Assembly (NCBI GenBank): GCA_903824725.1
Contig: CAIJXU010000054.1
Span: 31,837 to 95,836 of the forward strand
Origin: an uncultured Bacteroidota bacterium
GTDB lineage: Bacteria > Bacteroidota > Bacteroidia > Chitinophagales > Chitinophagaceae
Direction of reading: 5' to 3'
DNA: 64,000 nucleotides
Under the pieces are notes generated by a model. The model saw only the letters and a list, made by a program, of their open reading frames with translations, was not told where the DNA came from and searched no databases. Of the stretch, positions 1 to 9,215 are shown piece after piece. Position 1 is the stretch's first letter, and each line of letters starts with the position of its first letter. The position numbers and the translations under genes were made by a program.

Positions 1-223
1 AATAAACAATACGGCCATTGCTCTCAGGATGTAAGTCGATATAATCGCTGGCTATTACCGATCCATTGACTTCAATTGATTTATCAATGATTTGATTTTC
101 GATCACAGCAATATCTACCGAAACTGGTGTATTCGGATTGAATTTATCGACCGACTTTGGCATTTTAGAACATCCAAAAGTCAACCACAAGGCGGTTATT
201 ACAAGTAGGTTTATTTTTCTCAA
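1..223 (-). CDS. RND efflux periplasmic adaptor (MFP/HlyD family), N-terminal part only
   Basis: The gene runs off the left edge; about 74 codons of its N-terminus are present. The product begins with a lipoprotein signal peptide (hydrophobic LLVITALWLTF followed by the lipobox cysteine in FGC). It then reads VDIAVIENQII..IEVNGSVIASDYIDLHPESNGRI, the usual start of the first beta-strand and barrel region of membrane-fusion proteins that link an RND pump to an outer-membrane channel. The only start that keeps the signal peptide is TTG at 223, because an in-frame TAA lies 15 bases upstream and the next ATG falls after the lipobox. The inner-membrane pump gene would lie to the left, outside the window. 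The family call rests on a short fragment; which drug or metal is exported cannot be seen. Confidence 0.7.
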   Translation of the reverse strand, partial: MRKINLLVITALWLTFGCSKMPKSVDKFNPNTPVSVDIAVIENQIIDKSIEVNGSVIASDYIDLHPESNGRIVY

Positions 224-236
224 AGCAAAACAATTT

Positions 237-274
237 TATCTTTAAAGATAGCCAAAAAATGCTTTTATGAGCAA
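237..274 (-). promoter_or_regulatory. Putative promoter with overlapping palindrome, upstream of the RND adaptor
   Basis: On the minus strand a TTG (274-272) is followed after 21 bases by TATCTTTA (244-237 on that strand), a 7/8 match to the Bacteroidota -7 box TAnnTTTG. This box lies inside a perfect 14-bp palindrome TATCTTTAAAGATA (237-250), 13 bases before the TTG start codon. A repressor binding this palindrome would block transcription of the efflux operon, a common arrangement for TetR- or MarR-controlled pumps. No regulator gene is next to it in the window, so the operator role is inference. Confidence 0.35.
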
Positions 275-297
275 CTAAATAGATGAATGGCAGACAA

Positions 298-1029
298 TTA
301 CAAACCTTTTTTGAAGGATATATACTTTTTTTGAATATACAAGCCTAATTCTAAGTCATTTAAGAGGCCTAAAAAAGTATAATCGGGCCTACAGAATGTC
401 ATGAATTTATCTAATTCTGACCCCTCTAAGTGGGTTAACTTTTGGACAAATCTTTTAGTAAATCGATAGTTTACATATTTTTCTTGCTCCTGTGCCAATA
501 ACCTATTCTGTAGAAATTCTAAATTTCTATTTCGCTTAGTACGGAACGAATTAATAATTTCATCTAAATCAAACCCAAAGGTTAATCCATTCGGACCAAA
601 AAAGTTTTGATTAGTACTCATTTTTAATGCCGGAGGACGATAATTAAAATAGGTTGCATAATCTGCTCTGTTTTGTATAGAATCTAGTTTAAAGTAGGAA
701 TTACGAACACTCACTTCTGGCAGATCAAAGCCAGCAACATGTATCATGATATTAAAATGATGAAGATCGTCGATGGTGTCAATAGCATATTTTTGTGTAT
801 TCCTTCCAAATAAAGAAAACCAAAGTGAATCTTTTACTTTAACTGTAATCAAATATCTACCTAAAGAATCAGTGACAGCATGACTAGTCGAGCTATAAAC
901 CATGACTGACTCAATAGGCCTCAATCCAGAAATGTCATAGACATTTCCACTAATGGTCATGGTTTGCGCATTCAATTGGGCACCATAAAATAGTGTACAA
1001 AAAAGAAGGTAGACTGCGCTTTTATTCAT
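298..1029 (-). CDS. Exported protein with carboxypeptidase-regulatory-like domain
   Basis: 243 aa. It has a signal peptide (residues 1-21, cleavage after LNAQ), then TMTISGNVYDISGLRPIESVMVYSS..TDSLGRYLITV. This is the pattern of a CarboxypepD_reg-like beta-sandwich (SusC/TonB N-terminal type), covering about residues 22-105. The remaining about 135 residues are charged, rich in Asn, Arg and Phe, and match nothing I recognise. Free-standing proteins of this design are common in Bacteroidota and are usually periplasmic or outer-membrane associated, with no known reaction. It stands alone between the efflux adaptor and chrA on the same strand, with 74- and 71-base gaps, so it is probably its own transcription unit. 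The domain call is good; function is unknown. Confidence 0.8.
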   Translation of the reverse strand: MNKSAVYLLFCTLFYGAQLNAQTMTISGNVYDISGLRPIESVMVYSSTSHAVTDSLGRYLITVKVKDSLWFSLFGRNTQKYAIDTIDDLHHFNIMIHVAGFDLPEVSVRNSYFKLDSIQNRADYATYFNYRPPALKMSTNQNFFGPNGLTFGFDLDEIINSFRTKRNRNLEFLQNRLLAQEQEKYVNYRFTKRFVQKLTHLEGSELDKFMTFCRPDYTFLGLLNDLELGLYIQKKYISFKKGL

Positions 1030-1100
1030 TATGGTTGCAATATTAAGAAAGGAAACATCAAAAACGCCTCCTTATTATACAATTAACAGGTTTTTACCTT

Positions 1101-2366
1101 TTAACTTAATAAATGTATAATTCCTCCAAGAGAAAAACAACATAAGGCAATCCATTGTGGCGCTAACTTATTTTGATATAATAAATAAGTACTTATAACA
1201 AAAACTATAGGATAAGTAAAATAATCAGATGCACTCCCCTGTTGTAGTTGTATTATTATATCCTTTATTAAATAAAAGGTGGCACCAATCATGATTCCAA
1301 CAATCGAAGCATGTATACCTTCTAAAGATCTATAAAAGACAGCGAATTTTTGTAATATCTGCCAAAGTGGAAAAAAGAATAATACAATTAAAAAGCTAGG
1401 TAAAAATACGCCTACGCTTGCTATGATGGCGCCTGTTATTTGCCAAACTATTCCCTTTTCTTTAAATGCAACAGCACCTGTATAACTCGCAATTGAAAAA
1501 ATGGGACCTGGTATTGCCCTCACAAACCCAGAGCCAGTTAAAAATTCAGTGCTTGATAATTTCAAAACATCTCGTTTATTTTTTTTCACCCTATCTGAGT
1601 TGGGCCTAGTGACATATTGTTCATACATCATAGGAATAAGTACATCACCTCCTCCAAAAACCAAACTACCAAAACGATAATTATTTTCAAATAAATTAAA
1701 TGCTTTTTGATATTTCCACTGATGTCGAGTTGATTGCTCTGATAAAATACCAGCAAATACAAATAATAAAATAAAAATAATCAAGCTGCTCCATTTTATT
1801 TTTTTAGGAGCAGGGCCATCATTGGGAATTCTTTTACTACTAAAATTAGTGATCACGCCAGCTAATACTATAATGATGGGGATAGTCCATGGTGTTTTAA
1901 AACCAATAAAAGTAATTAAGCAAGCAAATAAAAATATAAAAAAAGTAATGGTACTTTGAACTGCTTTTTTATACAATAATAAACCCGCACTTGCTAAAAA
2001 CCCAATCGCCATGGGTTGTAATAAAGCCACCATTTTTAATCCTTGTGTGAGCTCGAAGCCCGTCGTCAATATTGCTAAAGAGGCCATCAAAAAAGTAGCA
2101 GGTAAAATCCAAACTAATAAAGTTAAAAATGCAAGCAAGGTGCCTCCTCTTTTATATGCAATTAATATAATAGTTTGAGTAGACGAGGCTCCAGGCAATA
2201 ACTGACAAAAGGCATTGTATTGCATCAATTCCTCTGCACTCAAATCCTTTCGTTTTTCAACAAATTGATTCTGCATTAACGCTACCGCTACTTGAGGCCC
2301 TCCAAATGCAGTTATACTGTAATTAAATACGGCACGTAAAAAAGGGATATGACGAAAAATGGGCAA
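1101..2366 (-). CDS. chrA: Chromate transporter, long-chain (two-domain) type
   Basis: 421 aa inner-membrane protein with about 10-12 hydrophobic segments and two CHR domains. The N-terminal copy carries the signature FGGPQVAVALM (about residues 21-31) and QLLPGASSTQT; the C-terminal copy carries FGGGDVLIPMM and FVRAIPGPIFSIASYTG. The duplicated FGGP/FGGG plus PGP motifs and the length fit the long ChrA family, which exports chromate from the cytoplasm. It reads as a single gene with no regulator or chromate reductase beside it. In many environmental bacteria ChrA is a chromosomal background gene, so active chromate resistance is not implied. No promoter consensus was found upstream. Confidence 0.9.
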   Translation of the reverse strand: MPIFRHIPFLRAVFNYSITAFGGPQVAVALMQNQFVEKRKDLSAEELMQYNAFCQLLPGASSTQTIILIAYKRGGTLLAFLTLLVWILPATFLMASLAILTTGFELTQGLKMVALLQPMAIGFLASAGLLLYKKAVQSTITFFIFLFACLITFIGFKTPWTIPIIIVLAGVITNFSSKRIPNDGPAPKKIKWSSLIIFILLFVFAGILSEQSTRHQWKYQKAFNLFENNYRFGSLVFGGGDVLIPMMYEQYVTRPNSDRVKKNKRDVLKLSSTEFLTGSGFVRAIPGPIFSIASYTGAVAFKEKGIVWQITGAIIASVGVFLPSFLIVLFFFPLWQILQKFAVFYRSLEGIHASIVGIMIGATFYLIKDIIIQLQQGSASDYFTYPIVFVISTYLLYQNKLAPQWIALCCFSLGGIIHLLS

Positions 2367-2469
2367 TTGAGTAGTTTAACCTAAAAATAAAATATTTTTC
2401 ACAGATACCCTCCATAAATTAATTTAGCATAATACACAGCAGGAAGGAGCCTTTTACTAATTTTATATT

Positions 2470-2477
2470 TAACTTTG
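2470..2477 (+). promoter_or_regulatory. Bacteroidota -7 box (TAACTTTG) before the DUF3089 lipoprotein
   Basis: TAACTTTG matches TAnnTTTG exactly and lies 30 bases before the ATG at 2508, which leaves a leader of about 24 nt. No good TTTG -33 element is visible about 20 bases further upstream, so this is a partial promoter call. Confidence 0.45.
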
Positions 2478-2507
2478 GGTTTACCATTAGTATAATAATC
2501 CATTCAT

Positions 2508-3563
2508 ATGCGTTTTATAAAATTTATCCTCCTATTATTTATAATAAGCAGCTGTGCTCAAAGTAATTATAGCAAGTTTTCGTCCAGTTACGAAAAAGAG
2601 GGATATAGCGATGTTCCGGATTATAGTAATTTGATTTACTGGGCAGCCCATCCCAATAAAAAAGACCCCTCCGATAGTCTTCCAGAAGCATTAGCCAATC
2701 AATTTCAACCTCGAGATAAAGTAGATGTTTTTTTTATCCACCCTACCACCTATCTTGATACTTCAAAACCTTATGGATGGAACGCCTCTTTGAAGGACAT
2801 TAAAACAAATATCATTACCGATTACGGCACCATTCTAAACCAGGCAAGTATATTTAATATAGCAGGCAGAGTTTTTGCACCAAGATATCGTCAAGCGCAT
2901 ATTAAATCTTATTCACCCATTGGACATAGCGATACCTTAATCGCATTGGCTGCTTTTGAATTAGCATACCAAGATGTTAAAAAGGCCTTTGAATATTATA
3001 TGGCACATGATAACAATGGACGACCAATGATTATTGCCTCTCATAGTCAAGGTTCTACTCATGCAAAAAGATTATTAAAAGAATTTTTTGACAATCAACC
3101 ACTAGCTAAAAAATTAGTAGCAGCCTATATAGTAGGTATGGCTATTAATCCGGCAGACTATACTCAATTAAAGCCTTGCGCAACGCCCACTTCCACAGGA
3201 TGTATATGTGCTTGGCGCACTTTTAAGGATGGAGATACACCCGATTGGGTAAGTAAAGAAACTTACACCTCTATCGTTACCAATCCTTTAAGTTGGAGTG
3301 ATCAAATAACAAGTATTGAACGAAAAGATAATCCAGGTACTGTATTATATAATTATAAAAAAATTACTCCTCAAGTTTCAGGTGCAATAAATCACGAAGG
3401 AATACTTTGGATTAAAAAACCACATTTTTTCGGGAGTTTTTTATACAACCCACCTAACTACCATTTTGCAGATTATAATTTATTTTATTTAAGTGTTCGA
3501 AATAATGTTGCAGAAAGGGTAAACACCTATTTAAGTGTTGGGCAACATTACATTAAAAAATAG
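2508..3563 (+). CDS. DUF3089 lipoprotein, alpha/beta-hydrolase-like
   Basis: 351 aa. A lipoprotein signal peptide ends in the lipobox IISSC (Cys16). The body matches the DUF3089 family: VDVFFIHPTTY near residue 77, and a nucleophile-elbow-like IIASHSQGSTHAKRLL near residue 170-185, where the usual GxSxG is SHSQGS. The C-terminal part contains NHEGILW and FADYNLFY. The fold of this family resembles lipases and esterases; no substrate is known. Its end is 6 bases from the end of recQ on the opposite strand, with no terminator visible between the convergent genes. The family is fairly sure, the reaction unknown. Confidence 0.85.
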   Translation: MRFIKFILLLFIISSCAQSNYSKFSSSYEKEGYSDVPDYSNLIYWAAHPNKKDPSDSLPEALANQFQPRDKVDVFFIHPTTYLDTSKPYGWNASLKDIKTNIITDYGTILNQASIFNIAGRVFAPRYRQAHIKSYSPIGHSDTLIALAAFELAYQDVKKAFEYYMAHDNNGRPMIIASHSQGSTHAKRLLKEFFDNQPLAKKLVAAYIVGMAINPADYTQLKPCATPTSTGCICAWRTFKDGDTPDWVSKETYTSIVTNPLSWSDQITSIERKDNPGTVLYNYKKITPQVSGAINHEGILWIKKPHFFGSFLYNPPNYHFADYNLFYLSVRNNVAERVNTYLSVGQHYIKK

Positions 3564-3569
3564 TATAAT

Positions 3570-5822
3570 TTAATTTCCTACTACGCTTAAAAATTTAATG
3601 CGCATTATTTTGAGTTGCTCCCAGCTATAGTCATTATCGCTTAATTCTTCTTGCGCAATTTGCAAAGAGGAAGTATCACAGTTTTTAAAGTAGTCTAAAA
3701 TTTCTGCTTGATCATATTCATCTAGCCATTCATCAATGGCATAATCCAAATTTAATTTAGTGCCGCTAGCCGCAATGGTCTCCATTTCCTCCAATAAAGC
3801 TTCTAATTTTAAATCTTTATTTTTTGCAATGGTTTCCAATGGAATTTTTTTATCTACGTTTTGTATGATATATATTTTATTGCTAGACTTATTCGCCACC
3901 GACCGCATGATAAAATCATCTGGTTTTTCTATATTATTGTCGGCAACATATTGCTCAATAATTTGAATAAAAGGTTTCCCGTATTTTATGGCCTTCCCCT
4001 TGCTCACCCCTTGGCATCGCTCTAATTCAGCCAATGTAGTGGGATACAAAGTGGCCATATCCTGTAATGAATTTTCAAGGAAAATGACAAAGGGAGGTAG
4101 TCCTATTTTTTTAGCTTCGGATTGTCTTAAACTTTTAAGCATTTCAAACAACTTATCATCAGCTGAAGCGCCTACGTTAGATTCATTTTCATCCTCATCA
4201 TCTGCATTGTCATCAAAAACAGTATTTAAAATAAATTTAAATGGTCCTGGTTTTTTTAAATATTTTTTACCCTTGTCCGTTAATTTTAATAACCCATATT
4301 CTTCAATATCTTTTTCAATCATTTGTTCCAACATCGCTTGACGTATCAAACTATTCCAAAATAAATTGTCAAAATCTTTTCCGATTCCAAATACAGGTAA
4401 TTTTTCATGTCTGTATAAACCTATTTGGGGAGTATATTCACCAGATACAATTTGCACTACATAATCAGCAACAAATCTTTCATCCAATGCTTGTATCACT
4501 TGAAGCAAACTAACCAATTGAGCTTTTGCTTCAATTTTTTCCTTAGGGTGCAAACAGTTATCACAATTTCCACAATATTCTTGTGGCCATGGCTCTCCAA
4601 AATAATGCAATAAACTGCGTCGTCTACAAACACCACTTTCGGCAAACGCTACTGTTTCGTCAATTAATTGAGATCCCACTTCACGTTCACTTAATGGCTT
4701 ATCTTTTAAAAAATGTTCCAGCTTTGAAACATCTTTATGCGAGTAGTATAAAATACAATTGCCTTCCAACCCATCCCTTCCTGCACGACCTGTTTCTTGA
4801 TAGTAATTTTCAATAGATTTAGGAATATTATAGTGGATGACAAACCTAATGTCTGGTTTATCAATACCCATACCAAATGCAATGGTAGCAACAATTACCT
4901 GCACATCTTCATTTAAGAATTGGTCTTGTCTAAGTGCTCTCAGTTTTTGATCTAAGCCTGCATGATAAGCAACTGCTTTTATGTTATTAGCTAATAATAA
5001 ATCGGCTAATTCCTCGGTGGTTTTACGGTTTAAAGTATAAATAATACCACTCTTGCCTTTGTGTTGTGAAATATATTTTACAATACTTTTTACAGTGACT
5101 TCCTTTTTAGTTTTAGGCTGCACTTCATAATATAAATTAGCACGATTAAAAGAAGATATTAAAACCTCAGGATCACGCAATGCTAAATTTTTAACAATAT
5201 CACTTTGTACTTTGGGTGTAGCAGTGGCAGTTAATGCAATGATGGGAACGCTAGGATTAATCTCTTCCATCATTTCTTTTAAGCGACGATATTCGGGTCT
5301 AAAGTCATGACCCCATTCTGAAATACAATGCGCTTCATCTACTGCAAAAAAGGAAATAGTTAAATCACTAAAAAAATCAAGGTTCTCTTGTTTGGTTAAA
5401 GTTTCAGGTGCGACATACAGTAATTTAGTTTTGCCACTAATCAAATCCTCTTTAACTATTTTAATTTGTCCTTTATTTAAAGAAGAATTTAAAAAATGCG
5501 CTACTTCTTCATTTTCACTATAGCCCCTCACTAAATCCACTTGATTTTTCATTAACGCAATCAAAGGAGACACTACAATGGCACATCCAGGTAATACTAA
5601 TGCAGGTAATTGATAACATAAACTCTTGCCACCACCAGTGGGCATGATCACAAAAGTGTCACGGCCACTCATTAAGGACATGATGGCCTTTTCCTGTGTT
5701 CCTTTAAATTCAGAAAATCCAAAATGATCCGACAAAGCAGTTAAAAGTGTTGCTTTATCCAAGGACCTATCGTTTTTAGGGATTTTAGGGGCTTTGGAGA
5801 TGGTTTTTTTTGTAGTCGCCAT
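3570..5822 (-). CDS. recQ: ATP-dependent DNA helicase RecQ
   Basis: 750 aa 3'-5' DNA helicase acting in recombinational repair and fork restart. Domains in order: DEAD/DEAH helicase core with Walker [10 protein letters not shown] (residues 61-69) and DEAH box [16 protein letters not shown] (from 161); helicase C domain with [12 protein letters not shown]; RecQ zinc-binding region with [11 protein letters not shown] and YCGNCDNC supplying the four cysteines; RQC winged helix; an HRDC-like domain ([22 protein letters not shown], about residues 595-635). A further C-terminal helical extension of about 100 residues ([22 protein letters not shown]) resembles the extra helix-turn-helix segment of the longer RecQ form common in Bacteroidota. 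An acidic linker ([12 protein letters not shown], about residue 540) separates RQC from HRDC. It stands alone and is transcribed toward the DUF3089 gene. Confidence 0.95.
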   Translation of the reverse strand: MATTKKTISKAPKIPKNDRSLDKATLLTALSDHFGFSEFKGTQEKAIMSLMSGRDTFVIMPTGGGKSLCYQLPALVLPGCAIVVSPLIALMKNQVDLVRGYSENEEVAHFLNSSLNKGQIKIVKEDLISGKTKLLYVAPETLTKQENLDFFSDLTISFFAVDEAHCISEWGHDFRPEYRRLKEMMEEINPSVPIIALTATATPKVQSDIVKNLALRDPEVLISSFNRANLYYEVQPKTKKEVTVKSIVKYISQHKGKSGIIYTLNRKTTEELADLLLANNIKAVAYHAGLDQKLRALRQDQFLNEDVQVIVATIAFGMGIDKPDIRFVIHYNIPKSIENYYQETGRAGRDGLEGNCILYYSHKDVSKLEHFLKDKPLSEREVGSQLIDETVAFAESGVCRRRSLLHYFGEPWPQEYCGNCDNCLHPKEKIEAKAQLVSLLQVIQALDERFVADYVVQIVSGEYTPQIGLYRHEKLPVFGIGKDFDNLFWNSLIRQAMLEQMIEKDIEEYGLLKLTDKGKKYLKKPGPFKFILNTVFDDNADDEDENESNVGASADDKLFEMLKSLRQSEAKKIGLPPFVIFLENSLQDMATLYPTTLAELERCQGVSKGKAIKYGKPFIQIIEQYVADNNIEKPDDFIMRSVANKSSNKIYIIQNVDKKIPLETIAKNKDLKLEALLEEMETIAASGTKLNLDYAIDEWLDEYDQAEILDYFKNCDTSSLQIAQEELSDNDYSWEQLKIMRIKFLSVVGN

Positions 5823-5950
5823 TATAATTATCTTAGAATCAGCCTATTGTATAAAGTGAACTTCCATTAAGTTAACGAAAATAATGCATGAAAGGTTCAA
5901 TTGGATGGCCTTTTTTAAAAAATATACTCATTTTAGCAAATTCTTAAAAA

Positions 5951-5983
5951 TTGAGGTGTAAAGTGTATGAAACATTAACTTTG
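5951..5983 (+). promoter_or_regulatory. Promoter for the kdsD-manC pair (TTG-N22-TAACTTTG)
   Basis: TTG at 5951-5953, a 22-base spacer, and TAACTTTG at 5976-5983, an exact TAnnTTTG -7 box. Transcription would begin near 5990. This excludes the in-frame TTG at 5995 as a likely start and supports ATG at 6001 or 6019 for the gene downstream. Confidence 0.6.
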
Positions 5984-6000
5984 TCCCGTCAGAATTGACA

Positions 6001-6981
6001 ATGTCGCGAAAATCAAATATGAAAGAAAACATTATATCTATTGCTAAAAAAGCTTTAGCGATTGAAACAGGTGCCATAAATGAATTAAATAGTTTTATAG
6101 ATGCTTCCTTTGAGCAGGCAGTTAATGCTATTTTAAATAGCAAAGGAAGGGTGGTGGTGAGTGGTATTGGTAAAAGCGCCATCATAGCACAAAAAATTGT
6201 AGCCACCTTTAATTCAACGGGTACCCCTGCCCTATACCTTCATGCAGCCGAAGCCATCCATGGTGACTCTGGAATGATTCAATCCAATGACATTGTCTTT
6301 GTTATAAGTAAAAGCGGGGAGAGCCCAGAGATCAAAAGCTTAGTGCAATTAATAAAGCAGTTTGGAAATACCCTTATTGGTATGGTGGGAAATAAACAAA
6401 GCTTTTTGGCACTACAATCTGATTTTATCATTGATACGACTGTTGAAAAAGAAGCCTGTATTAATAATTTAGCCCCAACTTCTTCCACCACTGCACAAAT
6501 GGTGATGGGCGATATCATTGCAGTATGTTTAATGGAAATGAAACAATTTAGTGCCTTACAATTTGCACAGTTTCATCCAGGTGGCAATTTGGGCAAAAGG
6601 CTAACATTGACTGTCCAAAAAATGGCTGACACGAATTCCAAACCCTGTGTTAAAAAGGAAACAAGTATCAAGGATGTGATTATTGATATTTCAAAAAATA
6701 GATTGGGCGCTACTGTCATTACAGATGCCGACAATAATGTATTGGGTATTATTACCGATGGAGATATTCGCCGCATGTTAGAGCAGCATAATAGTATTCA
6801 ACATTTAACTGCACAAGATATTTTTCATAAAGGACCTGCCACCATTTTACCCACTGCATTAGCCGTTGAAGCTTTAGCATTGATGGAACAAAAGGACATC
6901 AGCCAACTAATTGTAGCGAAGGACAACCAATATTTAGGAATGATCCATATTCATGATTTAATGAAGGAAGGTATTTTATAA
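6001..6981 (+). CDS. kdsD: KpsF/GutQ-family arabinose-5-phosphate isomerase
   Basis: Converts ribulose 5-phosphate to arabinose 5-phosphate, the first committed step to Kdo for lipopolysaccharide. The N-terminal SIS domain (about residues 35-170) has GKGRVVVSGIGKSAIIAQKIV and the substrate loop SKSGESPE. Two CBS domains fill the C-terminus (about 205-326; ITDADNNVLGIITDGDIRR is typical). Start: ATG 6001 gives 326 aa, while ATG 6019 (MKENIISIAKK) aligns better with family starts; both fit the promoter ending at 5983. The next gene follows after 6 bases, so the two are cotranscribed and jointly supply nucleotide-sugar precursors. In the absence of other copies it is most probably the biosynthetic isomerase rather than a capsule-specific one. 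Confidence 0.9.
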   Translation: MSRKSNMKENIISIAKKALAIETGAINELNSFIDASFEQAVNAILNSKGRVVVSGIGKSAIIAQKIVATFNSTGTPALYLHAAEAIHGDSGMIQSNDIVFVISKSGESPEIKSLVQLIKQFGNTLIGMVGNKQSFLALQSDFIIDTTVEKEACINNLAPTSSTTAQMVMGDIIAVCLMEMKQFSALQFAQFHPGGNLGKRLTLTVQKMADTNSKPCVKKETSIKDVIIDISKNRLGATVITDADNNVLGIITDGDIRRMLEQHNSIQHLTAQDIFHKGPATILPTALAVEALALMEQKDISQLIVAKDNQYLGMIHIHDLMKEGIL

Positions 6982-6987
6982 AAAACA

Positions 6988-8085
6988 ATGAGCGCTGATA
7001 TGAAAAATAAACATCATTATGTTGCGATTATGGCAGGAGGAATAGGAAGTCGCTTTTGGCCCATGAGCAGGACTTCGTTTCCTAAGCAATTTTTGGATGT
7101 ATTAAATACCGGTAAAACTTTAATACAATGGACTTACGATAGATACACAAAATTTATACCCGAGGAAAATATTTATATAGTGACTTCGGAAGAATATGTA
7201 GATATCGTAAAAAAACAATTACCTAATTTACCTGTTCAAAATATATTAGCAGAGCCTAGTAAAAAAAATACAGCTCCTTGTATCGCTTATATATCATTCA
7301 AATTAAATCAGATTGATCCAGAAGCTTGTTTTGTTGTTGCCCCTAGTGATCATTTAATTTTAGAAGAAGATAATTTTCAAAAAATTACGCTACAAGCACT
7401 TGACTTTGTTGCGAATATAAAAGCCTTAGCTACCCTAGGTATCAAGCCTACACATCCCAATACGGGATATGGTTATATTCAATACGAAGGCCTCGAAGTA
7501 GCTAAGGGTATTTATAAAGTAAAAACATTTACCGAAAAACCTGATTTAGAAATTGCAGCCTCCTTTTTAGCAAGTGGCGATTTTTTATGGAACGCAGGTA
7601 TTTTTGCTTGGAAAGTTTCCACTATATTAACTGCTTTTGAAATCAACCAACCAGAAATGTATGAATTGTTTGATCAACAAAAACAATTCTTCAACACGCC
7701 TGATGAAGCAAAAGCAATTCAAAAAATATATCCGCAGTGTACTAATATTTCGATTGACATTGCTATTATGGAAAAGGCAGATAATGTATTTGTGATCCCA
7801 TCTAGTTTTGGATGGAGTGATTTAGGTACATGGAACAGTGCTTATGAAAACATTGAAAAAGATTACTTTGGCAATGCAGTTGCTTCAGACAATGTCATTG
7901 TGATTGATGCTACTAAGTGTATGATAAATGCACCTAAGGATAAACTAGTAGTAGTGCAAGGTTTAGATGATTTTATTATAGTAGATACCAAAGATGTATT
8001 ACTCATCTGTAGTAAAGAAAAAGAACAGTCTATCAAAGAATATGTGGCAGAAGTGAAACGACATAAAGGCGATAAATACATTTAA
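6988..8085 (+). CDS. manC: Mannose-1-phosphate guanylyltransferase
   Basis: 365 aa cytosolic nucleotidyltransferase making GDP-mannose from mannose 1-phosphate and GTP. The N-terminal signature AGGIGSRFWPMSR..PKQF (residues 16-35) is the pyrophosphorylase loop. FTEKPD (about 190) and FLWNAGIFAWK (about 205) complete the sugar-nucleotide site. It is the short form with no fused phosphomannose isomerase domain. It follows kdsD after 6 bases in one operon. GDP-mannose would feed surface polysaccharide or GDP-fucose synthesis. An alternative start, ATG at 7000, gives MKNKHHYVAIMAGG and cannot be excluded. Confidence 0.93.
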   Translation: MSADMKNKHHYVAIMAGGIGSRFWPMSRTSFPKQFLDVLNTGKTLIQWTYDRYTKFIPEENIYIVTSEEYVDIVKKQLPNLPVQNILAEPSKKNTAPCIAYISFKLNQIDPEACFVVAPSDHLILEEDNFQKITLQALDFVANIKALATLGIKPTHPNTGYGYIQYEGLEVAKGIYKVKTFTEKPDLEIAASFLASGDFLWNAGIFAWKVSTILTAFEINQPEMYELFDQQKQFFNTPDEAKAIQKIYPQCTNISIDIAIMEKADNVFVIPSSFGWSDLGTWNSAYENIEKDYFGNAVASDNVIVIDATKCMINAPKDKLVVVQGLDDFIIVDTKDVLLICSKEKEQSIKEYVAEVKRHKGDKYI

Positions 8086-8144
8086 CATTATTTATTAAGC
8101 TTACCTTAGCTTTACACAAACATTGCTTACTAAAGCCCCTCAAC

Positions 8145-9209
8145 ATGGCAACCATCATAAGCGGAACTGGAAGTTATATTCCTAGCATTATTAAAACCAA
8201 TCAATCTTTTGAAGATCATACCTTTTATGGAGAGGATGGCGAATTGATTAAAACACCTAATGCCGAAATATTTGAAAAGTTTAAGGACATAACGGGTATT
8301 TATGAAAGAAGGTATGCCGAAGAAAATATGAATACTTCGGAGATGGCGACCAAAGCTGCACAAATGGCAATAGCCGATGCGGGTATTGATCCTGAAACCA
8401 TTGATCAAATCATTGTAGCCCATAATTTTGGTAATGTATTGCCCGGAACAATTCAAACAGATACCATTCCTGCAATTGCTTCAAGGGTAAAACATGAATT
8501 GGGTATTAAAAACCCAAACTGTGTGGCTTATGATATATTATTTGGTTGTCCAGGTTGGATTCAAGGAGTAATTCAAGCAGATTCATTTATTAAATCAGGC
8601 ATGGCTAAAAGATGTTTGGTCATTGGTGCCGAAATTTTAAGCAGAGTGGTAGATAGCCATGATAGAGATAGTATGATTTTTAGTGATGGCGCCGGAGCTT
8701 GTATTGTTGAAGGCGATTCCACAAGCACAAGTGGCATTTTAGCTTCTAGTGTGCAAAGTCATTGCGTGGATGAAACCTATTATTTGTATTTAGGCAAGTC
8801 CTATCATCCAGAGGGAGAGGAAGCGACACGTTATATTAAAATGAAGGGTCGAAAAGTATATGAATATGCCATTAAAAATGTGCCTTTGGCAATGAAAGAA
8901 TGTATTGAAAAAGCAGGCATAGATATTCATGATGTAAAAAAATTCTTTTTGCACCAAGCCAATGAAAAAATGGATGAAGGATTTATTAAAGCCTTATTTA
9001 AATTATATAATATCAGAACCATTCCAGAAAACATAATGCCAATGAGTATTCATGATTTGGGAAATAGTTCAGTAGCCACCATCCCCACTTTATACGACTT
9101 AGTAAAACGAGGAAAATATAAGGAACATCAATTACACAAAGGTGATATTGTAATTTTTGCTTCAGTAGGAGCAGGAATGAATATTAATGCTATTTGCTAT
9201 CGCGTATAA
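8145..9209 (+). CDS. 3-oxoacyl-ACP synthase III family protein
   Basis: 354 aa thiolase-fold condensing enzyme of the FabH (KAS III) group. The catalytic triad is visible: Cys135 in ILFGCPGWIQ, His270 in FFLHQANEKM and Asn307 in DLGNSSVATIP. FabH normally joins acetyl-CoA to malonyl-ACP to start fatty-acid synthesis. This sequence is longer than FabH (about 320-330) and has an insert around YYLYLGKSYHPEGEEATRYIKM, so it may be one of the specialised KAS III-like enzymes of Bacteroidota rather than the housekeeping FabH. It begins 59 bases after manC, with a TAGCTTTA near-match to the -7 box in the gap. Its stop lies within a short palindrome shared with the end of purF. Confidence 0.85.
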   Translation: MATIISGTGSYIPSIIKTNQSFEDHTFYGEDGELIKTPNAEIFEKFKDITGIYERRYAEENMNTSEMATKAAQMAIADAGIDPETIDQIIVAHNFGNVLPGTIQTDTIPAIASRVKHELGIKNPNCVAYDILFGCPGWIQGVIQADSFIKSGMAKRCLVIGAEILSRVVDSHDRDSMIFSDGAGACIVEGDSTSTSGILASSVQSHCVDETYYLYLGKSYHPEGEEATRYIKMKGRKVYEYAIKNVPLAMKECIEKAGIDIHDVKKFFLHQANEKMDEGFIKALFKLYNIRTIPENIMPMSIHDLGNSSVATIPTLYDLVKRGKYKEHQLHKGDIVIFASVGAGMNINAICYRV

Positions 9210-9215
9210 GGGTTA

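Noticed and set aside
5995..6000. TTG at 5995 as the start of kdsD
   Set aside because: The predicted transcription start lies only a few bases before it, and ATG 6001 or 6019 gives a family-like N-terminus.
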